Source of the DNA: Flavonifractor sp. An112
GTDB taxonomy: Bacteria; Bacillota; Clostridia; Oscillospirales; Oscillospiraceae
NCBI RefSeq assembly: GCF_002161085.1
Contig: NZ_NFLU01000002.1
Location: 124,001-188,000 of the forward strand
Reading direction: 5' to 3'
Length of the DNA: 64,000 bases
Below, piece by piece: positions 57,300 to 64,000 of this stretch. A program made the position numbers and the translations under genes. The notes under the pieces were generated by a model. That model worked only from the letters and a program-made list of their open reading frames with translations. It made no database searches and was not told the DNA's origin. Every line of letters starts with the position of its first letter. Within the stretch, counting starts at the first letter, position 1.

Positions 57300-57547
57300 C
57301 CTTTTCGGGGCAAAAAAGGTTCGCCCCAAGCTGTTGCTCAGGGCGAACCTGTTAGTCCGCGGTACCACCTGAATTTCCTCAAATGAGGACACTCATTGCC
57401 TCTGTAACGGGAGGATTCCGCCGCCCCCTACTGTGGTTCAGGGGCAGAGCTCTGGGACGACCTTCCCCCCACCGCCGGAGAGCCTTGCACCAAACCGGCT
57501 CCTCTCTGTACCTTTCGCGGGGGTACTCCTTCCCATCTTAGCCTTTG
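57300..57547 (-). ncRNA. T-box leader of valS
   Basis: On the minus strand the conserved T-box core AGGTGGTACCGCGG (57371-57358) is followed by a terminator helix (AGGTTCGCCC...GGGCGAACCT, then T6). Stem I upstream includes the AGAGAGGAGCCGG and GGTGCAAGGC elements; a GTC triplet in the specifier-loop region (about 57460) fits valine. Uncharged tRNA-Val would favour antitermination. Confidence 0.93.
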
Positions 57548-57553
57548 GGACAT

Positions 57554-57582
57554 AGTATATGCACTTTTCGGGAAAATGTCAA
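57554..57582 (-). promoter_or_regulatory. sigma-A promoter of the valS T-box transcript
   Basis: On the minus strand, TTGACA (57582-57577), a 17-nt spacer and TATACT (57559-57554). Confidence 0.9.
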
Positions 57583-57591
57583 GCCTCTGGC

Positions 57592-58650
57592 TTACCGCAG
57601 TTCCTTGTCGCAGTAAGCGCAGCAATCCACGCCGCCGTTCTGCTTCACCAGGGGGGGCAGGTAGTGCTCGGTCTGGGTGATGCAGTTGGGGTTGGAGCAC
57701 ACCGGCTTGGTGCCGATCTCCACGGCGCCGGGGCTCATACGGTCCTGATTGGCCAGGTCGGTGAGCAGCGCCATACGGGCATACATACCATAGCGGGCCT
57801 GCTCAAAGTAGACCGCCCGGGGATCGTCGTCCACGTCGATGGCGATCTCGTCCACACGGGGCAGGGGATGCATCACCAGCAGGTCCTTCCGGGCCCGGTC
57901 CAGCTTCCGGCGGGTGAGGACGTAAATGCCCTTGCACCGCTCGTACTCCAGGGGATCCACAAAGCGCTCCCGCTGGATACGGGTCATATAGAGCACATCC
58001 AGCTGGGGAATGACGGCCTCCAGGCCGGTGACCTCGGTAAACCACATATCATTCTCCCGCATGAAGGCCCGCATATATTCGGGCACCGCCAGCTCACGGG
58101 GAGCAATGAGGAAAAACTTGATGCCCTTGAACTTGGCCAGGGCCTTGATGAGGGAGTGAACGGTACGGCCGTTCTTCAGGTCACCGCACAGGCCCACGGA
58201 CAGGCCGTCAACACCGCCCCGCAGGCGGGTGATGGTGGTCAGGTCGGCGGTGGTCTGGGTGGGGTGCATATGGCCGCCGTCGCCGGCGTTGATCACCGGT
58301 ACATCAGAGTAAAGAGAAGCAGCCTTGGCGGCGCCCTCCTTGGGGTTACGCATGACCACCACATCGGCGTAGCCGGACACCATCTTGATGGTGTCCTTCA
58401 GGGTCTCGCCCTTGGCGGTGGAGGTAGATTTAGGATCGGCAAAGCCGAACACGGTACCGCCCACCCGCAGCATGGCGGTCTGGAAGGAAAAGTTGGTGCG
58501 GGTAGAGGGCTCATAGAACAGGCTGGCCATCACCCGCCCCCGGCAGGCGTCCATAAAATCGGCGGGGTGGTCCATAATATCACTGCACCGCTGGTACAGG
58601 GAATCCCACTCCGCCCTTGACAGGTCTCCAAAGTCGATCAAATGCCGCAT
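57592..58650 (-). CDS. pyrB: aspartate carbamoyltransferase with C-terminal PyrI-like zinc domain
   Basis: Catalyses carbamoyl phosphate + aspartate to carbamoyl aspartate in UMP synthesis. Catalytic motifs are FYEPSTRTNFSFQTAM, STAKGETLKDTIKM, DGGHMHPTQTTADL and MHPLPRVDEIAIDVD. The catalytic core (about 1-305) is followed by an extra 45 residues with four cysteines (CSNPNCIT ... CCAYCDKEL). This resembles the zinc-binding domain of the regulatory subunit PyrI, normally a separate protein. The nucleotide-binding half of PyrI is missing, so allosteric control by CTP is not expected. Confidence 0.95.
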   Translation of the reverse strand: MRHLIDFGDLSRAEWDSLYQRCSDIMDHPADFMDACRGRVMASLFYEPSTRTNFSFQTAMLRVGGTVFGFADPKSTSTAKGETLKDTIKMVSGYADVVVMRNPKEGAAKAASLYSDVPVINAGDGGHMHPTQTTADLTTITRLRGGVDGLSVGLCGDLKNGRTVHSLIKALAKFKGIKFFLIAPRELAVPEYMRAFMRENDMWFTEVTGLEAVIPQLDVLYMTRIQRERFVDPLEYERCKGIYVLTRRKLDRARKDLLVMHPLPRVDEIAIDVDDDPRAVYFEQARYGMYARMALLTDLANQDRMSPGAVEIGTKPVCSNPNCITQTEHYLPPLVKQNGGVDCCAYCDKELR

Positions 58651-58681
58651 GACGCTTCATTTCCCCTTTTGAATTTTTTCT

Positions 58682-58711
58682 ATCGTATCATATTTCCCCT
58701 CGTTCCGGCAA
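58682..58711 (-). promoter_or_regulatory. possible sigma-A promoter of pyrB
   Basis: On the minus strand, TTGCCG (58711-58706), an 18-nt spacer and TACGAT (58687-58682). No PyrR-type attenuator was seen. Confidence 0.5.
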
Positions 58712-58852
58712 GAGCAGAATGGACAAATTTCCTACTTTTTTCCCACTCCTCCTTGACATCTACGCCGTTCAATCTACCCGGCTCTGTGTAAAGACTGACA
58801 GGTATCCTTTGCTCAGGTTATGCCCACACTAAAAAGCAAAGGAGGCTATGCC

Positions 58853-59395
58853 ATGTCGCTGTTTTGGATCTTTCTAATTTATAGCTTTGTCGGCTTTCTC
58901 ATCGAGGTAGGCTATGCCCGGCTGAGTGGTGAATCCAAGCAGGACCGGAAGTGCCGCCTGCTTCTTCCCATCTGCCCGGTCTATGGGTTGGGCGCGCTGG
59001 GTCTGCTCCTGCTGCCGGAGCGTGTACGGGCTCAGCCTCTTCTGCTGTTCCCTGCCGCGGTTCTGATCTGTACGGCGGCAGAACTTCTGGCGGGTCTTTT
59101 TTATGAAAAAGTCTTTCTGGTATCCTTCTGGGATTACTCCCATTTGCCTCTGCATCTGGGCCGGCACATCTGCCTCCGCTTCTCCCTGTACTGGGGCGCA
59201 TTGACTCTGGCCCTCTATTATTTGCTCCATCCGACGATTGCCTGGCTGGCTGCCGCCATTCCAACCTGGGCCACACCACCCGCTGCGGCTTTGTTGTGCG
59301 TAGATACGGTACTCACCGCCCTACTGCTGCGCCGAACACGGGATACCGGTTCTCTACGCTGGTATGTCCGGCTGTTCCGACGAAAGCCAGCGTGA
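58853..59395 (+). CDS. ABC_trans_CmpB family membrane protein (putative ABC permease)
   Basis: A 180-residue protein with about five transmembrane helices. The N-terminus FWIFLIYSFVGFLIEVGYARLSG and the segment CRLLLPICPVYGLGAL identify the PF06541 family (putative ABC transporter type IV/CmpB). The motif ELLAGLFYEKVFLVSFWDYSHLPLHLGRHICLRFSLYWG is also diagnostic. Function uncertain; no ATPase gene is adjacent. AAAGGAGG precedes ATG 58853. Confidence 0.85.
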   Translation: MSLFWIFLIYSFVGFLIEVGYARLSGESKQDRKCRLLLPICPVYGLGALGLLLLPERVRAQPLLLFPAAVLICTAAELLAGLFYEKVFLVSFWDYSHLPLHLGRHICLRFSLYWGALTLALYYLLHPTIAWLAAAIPTWATPPAAALLCVDTVLTALLLRRTRDTGSLRWYVRLFRRKPA

Positions 59396-59398
59396 AAA

Positions 59399-59436
59399 AC
59401 GCCCCCTTTCAGATTTTTGTATCTGAAAGGGGGCGT
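59399..59436. terminator. bidirectional terminator
   Basis: A 16-bp perfect stem ACGCCCCCTTTCAGAT/ATCTGAAAGGGGGCGT with a 6-nt loop; T5 follows on the minus strand. It lies between convergent genes. Confidence 0.92.
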
Positions 59437-59439
59437 CCC

Positions 59440-59652
59440 TCATGCCCGTCTCAGGTCATTCAGAGTCTCGTCAATCTTCTTCTGGGATACGTAAGCCTGG
59501 GCTACCGAGAGGATCTGCTCCAGGGTGATGGAGCGGGCAGCCCCCAGGATGGGATGCTTGAAGAGCATAGGGAACCGGCGCTGAAGCACCGCCCGGCTAC
59601 CCGGATGGTCCAGCAGCTCCCCTACTGTAATCTGATTTCGTTTGAGTTCCAT
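59440..59652 (-). CDS. DUF1858 domain-containing protein
   Basis: A 70-residue cytoplasmic protein (MELKRNQITVGELLDHPGSR...) of the DUF1858 type. That family usually reads 'T-V-x-E-L-L-x-x-x-P' near the start and 'R-F-P-x-L-x-x-P-x-x-x-x-x-A-R-x-I-T-L' later; both are seen here. DUF1858 often sits in hybrid-cluster or redox proteins but its function is not known. GGAGGTG 6 nt before ATG 59652 fixes the start. Divergent from the carbonic anhydrase gene. Confidence 0.88.
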   Translation of the reverse strand: MELKRNQITVGELLDHPGSRAVLQRRFPMLFKHPILGAARSITLEQILSVAQAYVSQKKIDETLNDLRRA

Positions 59653-59698
59653 GCGCTCACCTCCAACCCAGTCTATGCACCAGTGACGCAGATTTGAC

Positions 59699-59727
59699 TT
59701 GCGGGCTGATGTGGGGCAGGCTATAAT
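59699..59727 (+). promoter_or_regulatory. sigma-A promoter of the gamma-carbonic anhydrase gene
   Basis: TTGCGG (59699-59704), a 17-nt spacer and consensus TATAAT (59722-59727). Confidence 0.75.
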
Positions 59728-59769
59728 GGTGTGCATACCATATATCCGGATAAGGAGGCCCCACTTTCT

Positions 59770-60297
59770 ATGATCCATTCTCTGGATAACCATGTTCCTC
59801 AGCTCCACCCGGAGGCCAGAATCGCCGCCAATGCCACCCTTGTGGGCAAGGTATCTGTCGGCCCCGCCGCCAGCATCTGGTACGGCGCAGTTCTGCGGGG
59901 CGATGAGTGCTCCATCCGCCTGGGCGCAGGCTCCAACGTGCAGGACCAGGCAGTGGTCCACGGCGACCCGGGCTTTCCCACTGTCATCGGTCGGGATGTA
60001 ACTGTAGGCCACGGCGCCATCCTCCATGGATGCACAATAGAAGACGGATGCCTCATCGGTATGGGCGCCATCCTGCTCAACGGCTGCGTCATCGGTGCAG
60101 GCAGTCTGGTGGCGGCCGGGGCGCTGGTCACCCAGAACACGGTAATCCCGCCAGGCAGCCTGGTGATGGGTTCCCCTGCCAAAGCGGTCCGGCCCCTGCG
60201 CCCGGATGAGCAGGAATCCCTGCCCCACTCCGCCCAGCTCTATCGGGAGCTGTCTGCGGCCCAACTTCCCGCTGTCGGTCAGGAGGTAACAACATGA
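59770..60297 (+). CDS. gamma-class carbonic anhydrase family protein
   Basis: A 175-residue left-handed beta-helix protein with hexapeptide repeats. Zinc-ligand histidines of the gamma-carbonic anhydrase/YrdA group are in VVHGDPG and VGHGAILHGC. The closing MGSPAKAVRPL is typical. It may hydrate CO2 or act as an acyltransferase-like scaffold; activity cannot be told from sequence. AAGGAGG lies 11 nt before ATG 59770. The next gene overlaps by 4 nt. Confidence 0.92.
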   Translation: MIHSLDNHVPQLHPEARIAANATLVGKVSVGPAASIWYGAVLRGDECSIRLGAGSNVQDQAVVHGDPGFPTVIGRDVTVGHGAILHGCTIEDGCLIGMGAILLNGCVIGAGSLVAAGALVTQNTVIPPGSLVMGSPAKAVRPLRPDEQESLPHSAQLYRELSAAQLPAVGQEVTT

Positions 60298-61151
60298 AAA
60301 AAGAGCATCACCCCAAGGGACAGCGCCGACAGGCGCTGAAAGAAGAGGTAAAGGCCAAACCCGGTGTGACCGCAGTCTATATCATTCTCCGGGCCCTGGT
60401 TATTGTGGCCATCGTGGCCCAGTCCTTCAAGGGCAACTTTGAGAACGTGTTTCTGTGTGTTCTCACCCTGTTTCTCTTTACGCTGCCTTCCTTCCTGGAG
60501 CGCACCATTCGTATCGAGATCCCGGACACGCTGGAAATCATTATCTTACTCTTTATCTTCGCCGCGGAAATCCTTGGTGAGATCCAGGCCTACTACATCC
60601 AATATCCCTACTGGGACACCATGCTCCATACCCTCAACGGTTTCCTGTGTGCCGCCATCGGCTTCTCTCTGCTGGATATCCTCAACCGAAATGAAAAACT
60701 GAAATTCAGCCTCTCTCCGGTCTATCTGGCTGTGGTGGCCTTTTGCTTCTCCATGACCATCGGCGTGCTTTGGGAGTTCTTTGAGTTCTCGATGGACCAG
60801 CTCTTCCTGCTGGATATGCAGAAGGATACCGTGGTCAATTCCATTGGCTCGGTGATGCTGGACCCCACCGGAGGCAATCACCCTGTCTCCATCAAACATA
60901 TTACAGATGTGATCGTGGTCACTGCCGACGGCGCCCAGCAATCTCTGGGGCTGGGCGGCTATCTGGACATCGGCATTATCGACACCATGAAGGATCTGTT
61001 CGTGAATTTTATTGGCGCTGTGGTCTTTTCCACCATCGGCTTCTTTTATGTGAAAAACCGCGGCAAGGGTAAATTTGCTCCCCAGTTTATCCCCACTGTG
61101 GTGGACGATGTGGAAACAACGGCAGATCAGGACGATCCCGCACAGGATTAA
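60294..61151 (+). CDS. YjdF/DUF2238-like multi-pass membrane protein
   Basis: A 285-residue membrane protein with about seven helices. It resembles the YjdF (DUF2238) family in the stretch PYWDTMLHTLNGFLCAAIGFSLLDILN (a conserved D-x-x-x-H in the membrane) and in FCFSMTIGVLWEFFEFSMD. The N-terminus is basic and the C-terminus acidic (VETTADQDDPAQD). ATGA overlap with the carbonic anhydrase gene shows a two-gene operon. Function unknown. Confidence 0.75.
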   Translation: MKKEHHPKGQRRQALKEEVKAKPGVTAVYIILRALVIVAIVAQSFKGNFENVFLCVLTLFLFTLPSFLERTIRIEIPDTLEIIILLFIFAAEILGEIQAYYIQYPYWDTMLHTLNGFLCAAIGFSLLDILNRNEKLKFSLSPVYLAVVAFCFSMTIGVLWEFFEFSMDQLFLLDMQKDTVVNSIGSVMLDPTGGNHPVSIKHITDVIVVTADGAQQSLGLGGYLDIGIIDTMKDLFVNFIGAVVFSTIGFFYVKNRGKGKFAPQFIPTVVDDVETTADQDDPAQD

Positions 61152-61280
61152 GCTGCTTTTACTCCTCTGTTTTTCCACCTCCTCTCCCCTTTTGGCAGAT
61201 TTTTTTACTACATACCTGCATAGAGTTCCTCCATTCCGCCCATACTAGGAGCGTACCACGGTAACAAGGAGGAATTTGCA

Positions 61281-61451
61281 ATGAACCAGACCCCTAACAA
61301 CAGCATCAAGTGCTCCGTCACCAACTGTGCCCATCACTGCGGCGGCCAGAACTACTGCACCCTGAATGAGATCAAGGTCGGCTGCTGCGAGCCCAACGCC
61401 ACCAAGTGCGCCTCCACCGAGTGCGCCTCCTTCCAGCTGGGCCAGCACTAA
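61281..61451 (+). CDS. DUF1540 domain-containing protein
   Basis: A 56-residue protein with eight cysteines and two histidines in the DUF1540 pattern (IKCSVTNCAHHCGGQNYCTL ... GCCEP ... CASTECASF), likely metal-binding. Many clostridia, especially sporulating ones, have several of these; function unknown. AAGGAGG 8 nt before ATG 61281 supports it. It is followed by the terminator at 61465-61500. Confidence 0.92.
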   Translation: MNQTPNNSIKCSVTNCAHHCGGQNYCTLNEIKVGCCEPNATKCASTECASFQLGQH

Positions 61452-61464
61452 GCACCTGAGCAAC

Positions 61465-61500
61465 AAAAAACAGGACCTGCGAAAGCAGGTCCTGTTTTTT
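61465..61500. terminator. bidirectional terminator
   Basis: A 16-bp perfect stem (AAAAAACAGGACCTGC, loop GAAA), ending in T6. It serves both the DUF1540 gene and the rnf operon. Confidence 0.94.
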
Positions 61501-61510
61501 GTATTTGGAA

Positions 61511-62419
61511 TTACTCCTTGGGCTCGGCAGGGGCCTCGGCCTTGGGAGCCTCCGCCTTGGGGGCGGCGGCGGCAGCAGGGGCAGCCTTGGGCGCCGCAGG
61601 CTTGACCTCGGGCACCTTGCCATCCACGGTGATCAGCTTGCGGGGGCACTTCTGGGCGCAGATGCCGCAGCCAATGCACTTCTCGTAGTCGATCACGGCC
61701 AGGTTGTTGACCATGGTGATGGCTTCCTTGGGGCAGTTCTTCATGCACAGAGAACAGCCAATACAGCCGTTGTCGCACACCTTCCGGGCATCCACACCCT
61801 TGTCATGGGAGGAGCAGGGAATGGTGACGTGACGCTTGGTCTTGTAAGGCTCCAGAGCAATGATGTGGCGGGGGCAAACGTCCACGCACTTGTTGCAGGC
61901 CTTGCACTTCTCCTCGTCCACCTTGGCCACGCCGTCGATGACGTGGATGGCGTCGAAGGGGCAGACCTTCTCACAGGAGCCCAGACCCAGGCAGCCGTAG
62001 GAGCAGCCCAGATCACCGCCGCCGGGCAGCTTGGAAGCGGCCACGCAGTCGTGAAGGCCCACATAGTTGTACTGCTTGTAGTTCTGACCGCAGCCGGTGC
62101 AGTGGACCTGAGCGATCATCTTGACGGAAGCGCCGGCAGCCACGCCCATAATCTCACCGATCTGAGCGGCGACAGCCTCGCCGCCGGCGGCGCAGGCATT
62201 GACAGGGGCCTTGCCCTTGGCCACAGCGGCAGCATAACCGGAGCAGCCGGGGAAGCCGCAGCCGCCGCAGTTGGCGCCGGGCAGGCAGGCCAGCACAGCC
62301 TCCTCCTTGGGGTCCACCTCAACGGCAAACACCTTGGCGGCGATGGCCAGTACCAGGCCGAAGATGGCGCCCAGCACAGCCAGGACCACAACGGCAAAGA
62401 TAACAGTATTCATATCCAT
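61511..62419 (-). CDS. rnfB: Rnf complex subunit B
   Basis: A 302-residue iron-sulphur subunit of the ferredoxin:NAD+ oxidoreductase that pumps Na+ or H+. One N-terminal transmembrane helix is followed by the Cys motif CLPGANCGGCGFPGCSGYA. Several ferredoxin-type clusters follow (CTGCGQ; CLGLGSCEKVCPFDAI; CKACNKCVDVCPRHII; CIGCSLCMKNCPKEAI; CIGCGICAQKCPRKLI). The C-terminus has an Ala/Pro/Lys-rich tail (APKAAPAAAAAPKAEAPKAE), commonly seen in this position. Last gene of the rnf operon. Confidence 0.98.
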   Translation of the reverse strand: MDMNTVIFAVVVLAVLGAIFGLVLAIAAKVFAVEVDPKEEAVLACLPGANCGGCGFPGCSGYAAAVAKGKAPVNACAAGGEAVAAQIGEIMGVAAGASVKMIAQVHCTGCGQNYKQYNYVGLHDCVAASKLPGGGDLGCSYGCLGLGSCEKVCPFDAIHVIDGVAKVDEEKCKACNKCVDVCPRHIIALEPYKTKRHVTIPCSSHDKGVDARKVCDNGCIGCSLCMKNCPKEAITMVNNLAVIDYEKCIGCGICAQKCPRKLITVDGKVPEVKPAAPKAAPAAAAAPKAEAPKAEAPAEPKE

Positions 62420-62435
62420 GATTCATCCGCCTCCC

Positions 62436-63026
62436 TTAACCAAAGACCTTCAGGCCGGAGAAGCCCATGAAGGCCAGAGCCACCAGACCGGCGGCCATCA
62501 GGGCGATGGGGAAGCCCTCAAAGGCCTTGGGGCACTCGGAGAACTCCATCCGCTCCCGGATGGAGGCGAAAATCACGATGACCAGCAGGAAGCCGATACC
62601 GCCGGTGACGCCGTATACCACACTGGTAATAAAATCGTAGCTGTTCTGGGTGTTCTGGAGCACCACGCCCAGCACGGCGCAGTTGGTGGTAATCAGGGGC
62701 AGGTACACGCCCAGGGCCTCATAGAGGGAGGGCATGGACTTCTTCAGGAACATCTCGATGAACTGCACCAGGGCGGCAATGACCAGGATGTAGGTCACGG
62801 TCTGCATGAAGGTCAGCCCCAGGGGCACCAGAATCAGCTCATTGATGGGCCAGCAGATAGCGGAAGCCAGACCCATAACGAAGATAACGGCCAGGCCCAT
62901 ACCGGAGGCCGTCTCCACCTTCTTGGACACGCCCATAAAGGGGCAGATACCCAGGAACTGGGCCACGATGAAGTTATTGACCAGGATGGCGCCAAGGGCC
63001 ACGGTAAACAGGTTTGCCCAATCCAT
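62436..63026 (-). CDS. rnfA: Rnf complex subunit A
   Basis: A 196-residue membrane subunit with six helices. The conserved segments are LGAILVNNFIVAQFLGICPFMGVSKK and the later PLITTNCAVLGVVLQNTQ, each with a Cys thought to share an iron-sulphur centre with RnfE. Its start codon overlaps the rnfE stop codon, and rnfB follows 16 nt later. Confidence 0.98.
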   Translation of the reverse strand: MDWANLFTVALGAILVNNFIVAQFLGICPFMGVSKKVETASGMGLAVIFVMGLASAICWPINELILVPLGLTFMQTVTYILVIAALVQFIEMFLKKSMPSLYEALGVYLPLITTNCAVLGVVLQNTQNSYDFITSVVYGVTGGIGFLLVIVIFASIRERMEFSECPKAFEGFPIALMAAGLVALAFMGFSGLKVFG

Positions 63027-63709
63027 TACTTGGCCACCTCCTCAGTCTTTTTCTCGCCCTTCTTGGGCTTGTTCAGAATGTACTGCATGGCAGCGATGAG
63101 CACGGCCAGCGTGATGAAGCCGCCCACAGGGAGAATCATGCCCAGAGCGGGGATGCCCTCGGGCAGGATGCGAATGCCGGCGGCGGTGCCCAGGCCGAAG
63201 GCCAGGTTGCCGTCCTTGCCGATCTCCAGCAGGCCGCCCATGATGGTGCCGTTGCCCAGGAACTCACGGACCACACACATGATTACCAGGATCATGGTAT
63301 AGCCCAGGCCCTGGAAGATACCGTCCATGGCGGAAGCGCCGATGCCGTTCTTGTAAGCAAAGGACTCGGCACGACCCAGAATGATACAGTTTACCACGAT
63401 CAGAGGGATAAACAGACCCAGGCTGGCCGACAGAGCAGGTACAAATGCCTGGAGCATCAGGTCCACGATGGTCACGAAACCGGCAATGACCACGATGAAG
63501 CAGGCAATACGAATATTGTTGGGAATAATCTTACGCAGAGCTGCGATGATAATATTGGCCAGGGTCAGGATCACCAGCACGGACACACCCATGCCCAGTC
63601 CGTTGAACAGAGTGGTGGTGATGGCCATGGTGGAACACATACCCAGCAGCTGGACGGTAACGGGGTTCTGATAGAACAGACCGTCCATCAGTTGTTTTCT
63701 TGCATTCAT
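63026..63709 (-). CDS. rnfE: Rnf complex subunit E
   Basis: A 227-residue membrane subunit related to RnfA, with an inverted topology. Conserved parts are NPVTVQLLGMCSTMAITTTLFNGLGMG and FIPLIVVNCIILGRAESFA. The start is ATG 63709 (MNARKQLMDG) with AAGGAGG upstream; the longer frame to 63772 would overlap rnfG and is rejected. The C-terminus is Lys/Glu-rich. Confidence 0.98.
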   Translation of the reverse strand: MNARKQLMDGLFYQNPVTVQLLGMCSTMAITTTLFNGLGMGVSVLVILTLANIIIAALRKIIPNNIRIACFIVVIAGFVTIVDLMLQAFVPALSASLGLFIPLIVVNCIILGRAESFAYKNGIGASAMDGIFQGLGYTMILVIMCVVREFLGNGTIMGGLLEIGKDGNLAFGLGTAAGIRILPEGIPALGMILPVGGFITLAVLIAAMQYILNKPKKGEKKTEEVAK

Positions 63710-63723
63710 GGTTTGTTCCCTCC

Positions 63724-64000
63724 TTAACCCATGCTGGCCGCGGCGGCAATAGCGGAGGAAACCGCCTCGCATACGCCTCGGGAGGTGATGGTGGCGCCGG
63801 TGAGCGCGTCGATGGTGCCGCCGTCCTTGGTCACATGGACCTCACCAGTGGCACCAACGAACTGGGCACGGAAATCCTCCTTGCTGGCGTTGGAACCCAG
63901 GCCGGAGGTCTCGCCGGTCTTGACGATGGACACACCGGAGCAGGCTCCGGTAGCGTCCACGCCTACCATAATGGTCAGGTTGCCGCTGAAGGAAGTGGCA
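63724..64000 (-). CDS. rnfG: Rnf complex subunit G (5' part outside the window)
   Basis: The C-terminal 91 residues are present; the gene continues past the window edge. The flavinylation motif is DALTGATITS, where ApbE attaches FMN to the Thr of TGAT. The upstream FMN-binding domain segment (FSGNLTIMVGVDATG) fits the family. Rnf operons normally read rnfC-D-G-E-A-B, and G-E-A-B is seen here. Confidence 0.96.
   Translation of the reverse strand, partial: ATSFSGNLTIMVGVDATGACSGVSIVKTGETSGLGSNASKEDFRAQFVGATGEVHVTKDGGTIDALTGATITSRGVCEAVSSAIAAAASMG

Noticed and set aside
59653-60264. Long N-terminal extension of the DUF1858 gene
   Set aside because: It is antisense to the carbonic anhydrase gene; the DUF1858 protein starts at 59652 with its own RBS.

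Overview
The window looks like a chromosomal segment of a GC-rich, anaerobic, endospore-forming Firmicute, probably an Oscillospiraceae (clostridial cluster IV) gut bacterium of the Flavonifractor/Lawsonibacter/Intestinimonas type. This is an inference. It rests on the spoIIA operon (SpoIIAA, SpoIIAB, sigma F), an Rnf complex, a valS T-box, AGGAGG ribosome binding sites, and families typical of that group (DUF1540, DUF4830, DUF378, Gx transporter, ABC_trans_CmpB). No rRNA, CRISPR array, intact insertion sequence or replication origin was seen.

Layout. 1-5061 is accessory: a ZIP metal transporter, three SAM methyltransferases and an ECF S component, probably metal-related. It ends in a truncated EcfT fused to remnants of an unidentified, perhaps conjugative, element, and abuts a five-tRNA operon (Lys, Gln, His, Arg, Gly; minus strand). 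5862-11491 holds an HD hydrolase, a membrane protein, the apbE-NusGII-Gx operon, cytidine deaminase, a DUF362 ferredoxin protein and a DUF378 protein. 11548-20569 is mainly envelope: CtpA-type protease, two tandem M23 hydrolases, ftsX, ftsE, a CdaR-type regulator, an rRNA pseudouridine synthase, a DUF4830 protein and MscS. 20641-25878 is the str operon (L7Ae-like, rpsL, rpsG, fusA, tuf) on the minus strand, with odd repeated tuf-tail/terminator units after tuf. 25988-31839 is a putative sigma-54-dependent peptide or amide catabolic operon (amidohydrolase, M20 peptidase, YfcC transporter) with its enhancer-binding activator. 32178-39696 is rpoB-rpoC on the plus strand, so the usual rpoBC-str order is broken. 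39788-43494 holds a GT-C-like membrane glycosyltransferase, a small conserved protein, an SH3-NlpC/P60 hydrolase and an EamA transporter broken by one in-frame TGA.

43541-50137 is the most unusual locus: a BlaI-type repressor, an M56 (BlaR1-type) membrane protease that stops just before its usual last membrane segment, and three tandem paralogues that each begin with that missing segment and continue into different extracellular domains. It reads as a split BlaR1 sensor with its sensing part multiplied.

50223-64000 carries a small hypothetical gene, gtrA plus a GT2 glycosyltransferase, the spoIIA operon, an IseA-like lipoprotein, valS with its T-box, a pyrB fused to a PyrI-like zinc domain, several small membrane/enzymatic genes including a gamma-carbonic anhydrase, a DUF1540 protein, and rnfB-rnfA-rnfE plus the 3' part of rnfG. 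ApbE (7577-8614) is the likely flavin transferase for RnfG, linking the two ends of the window.
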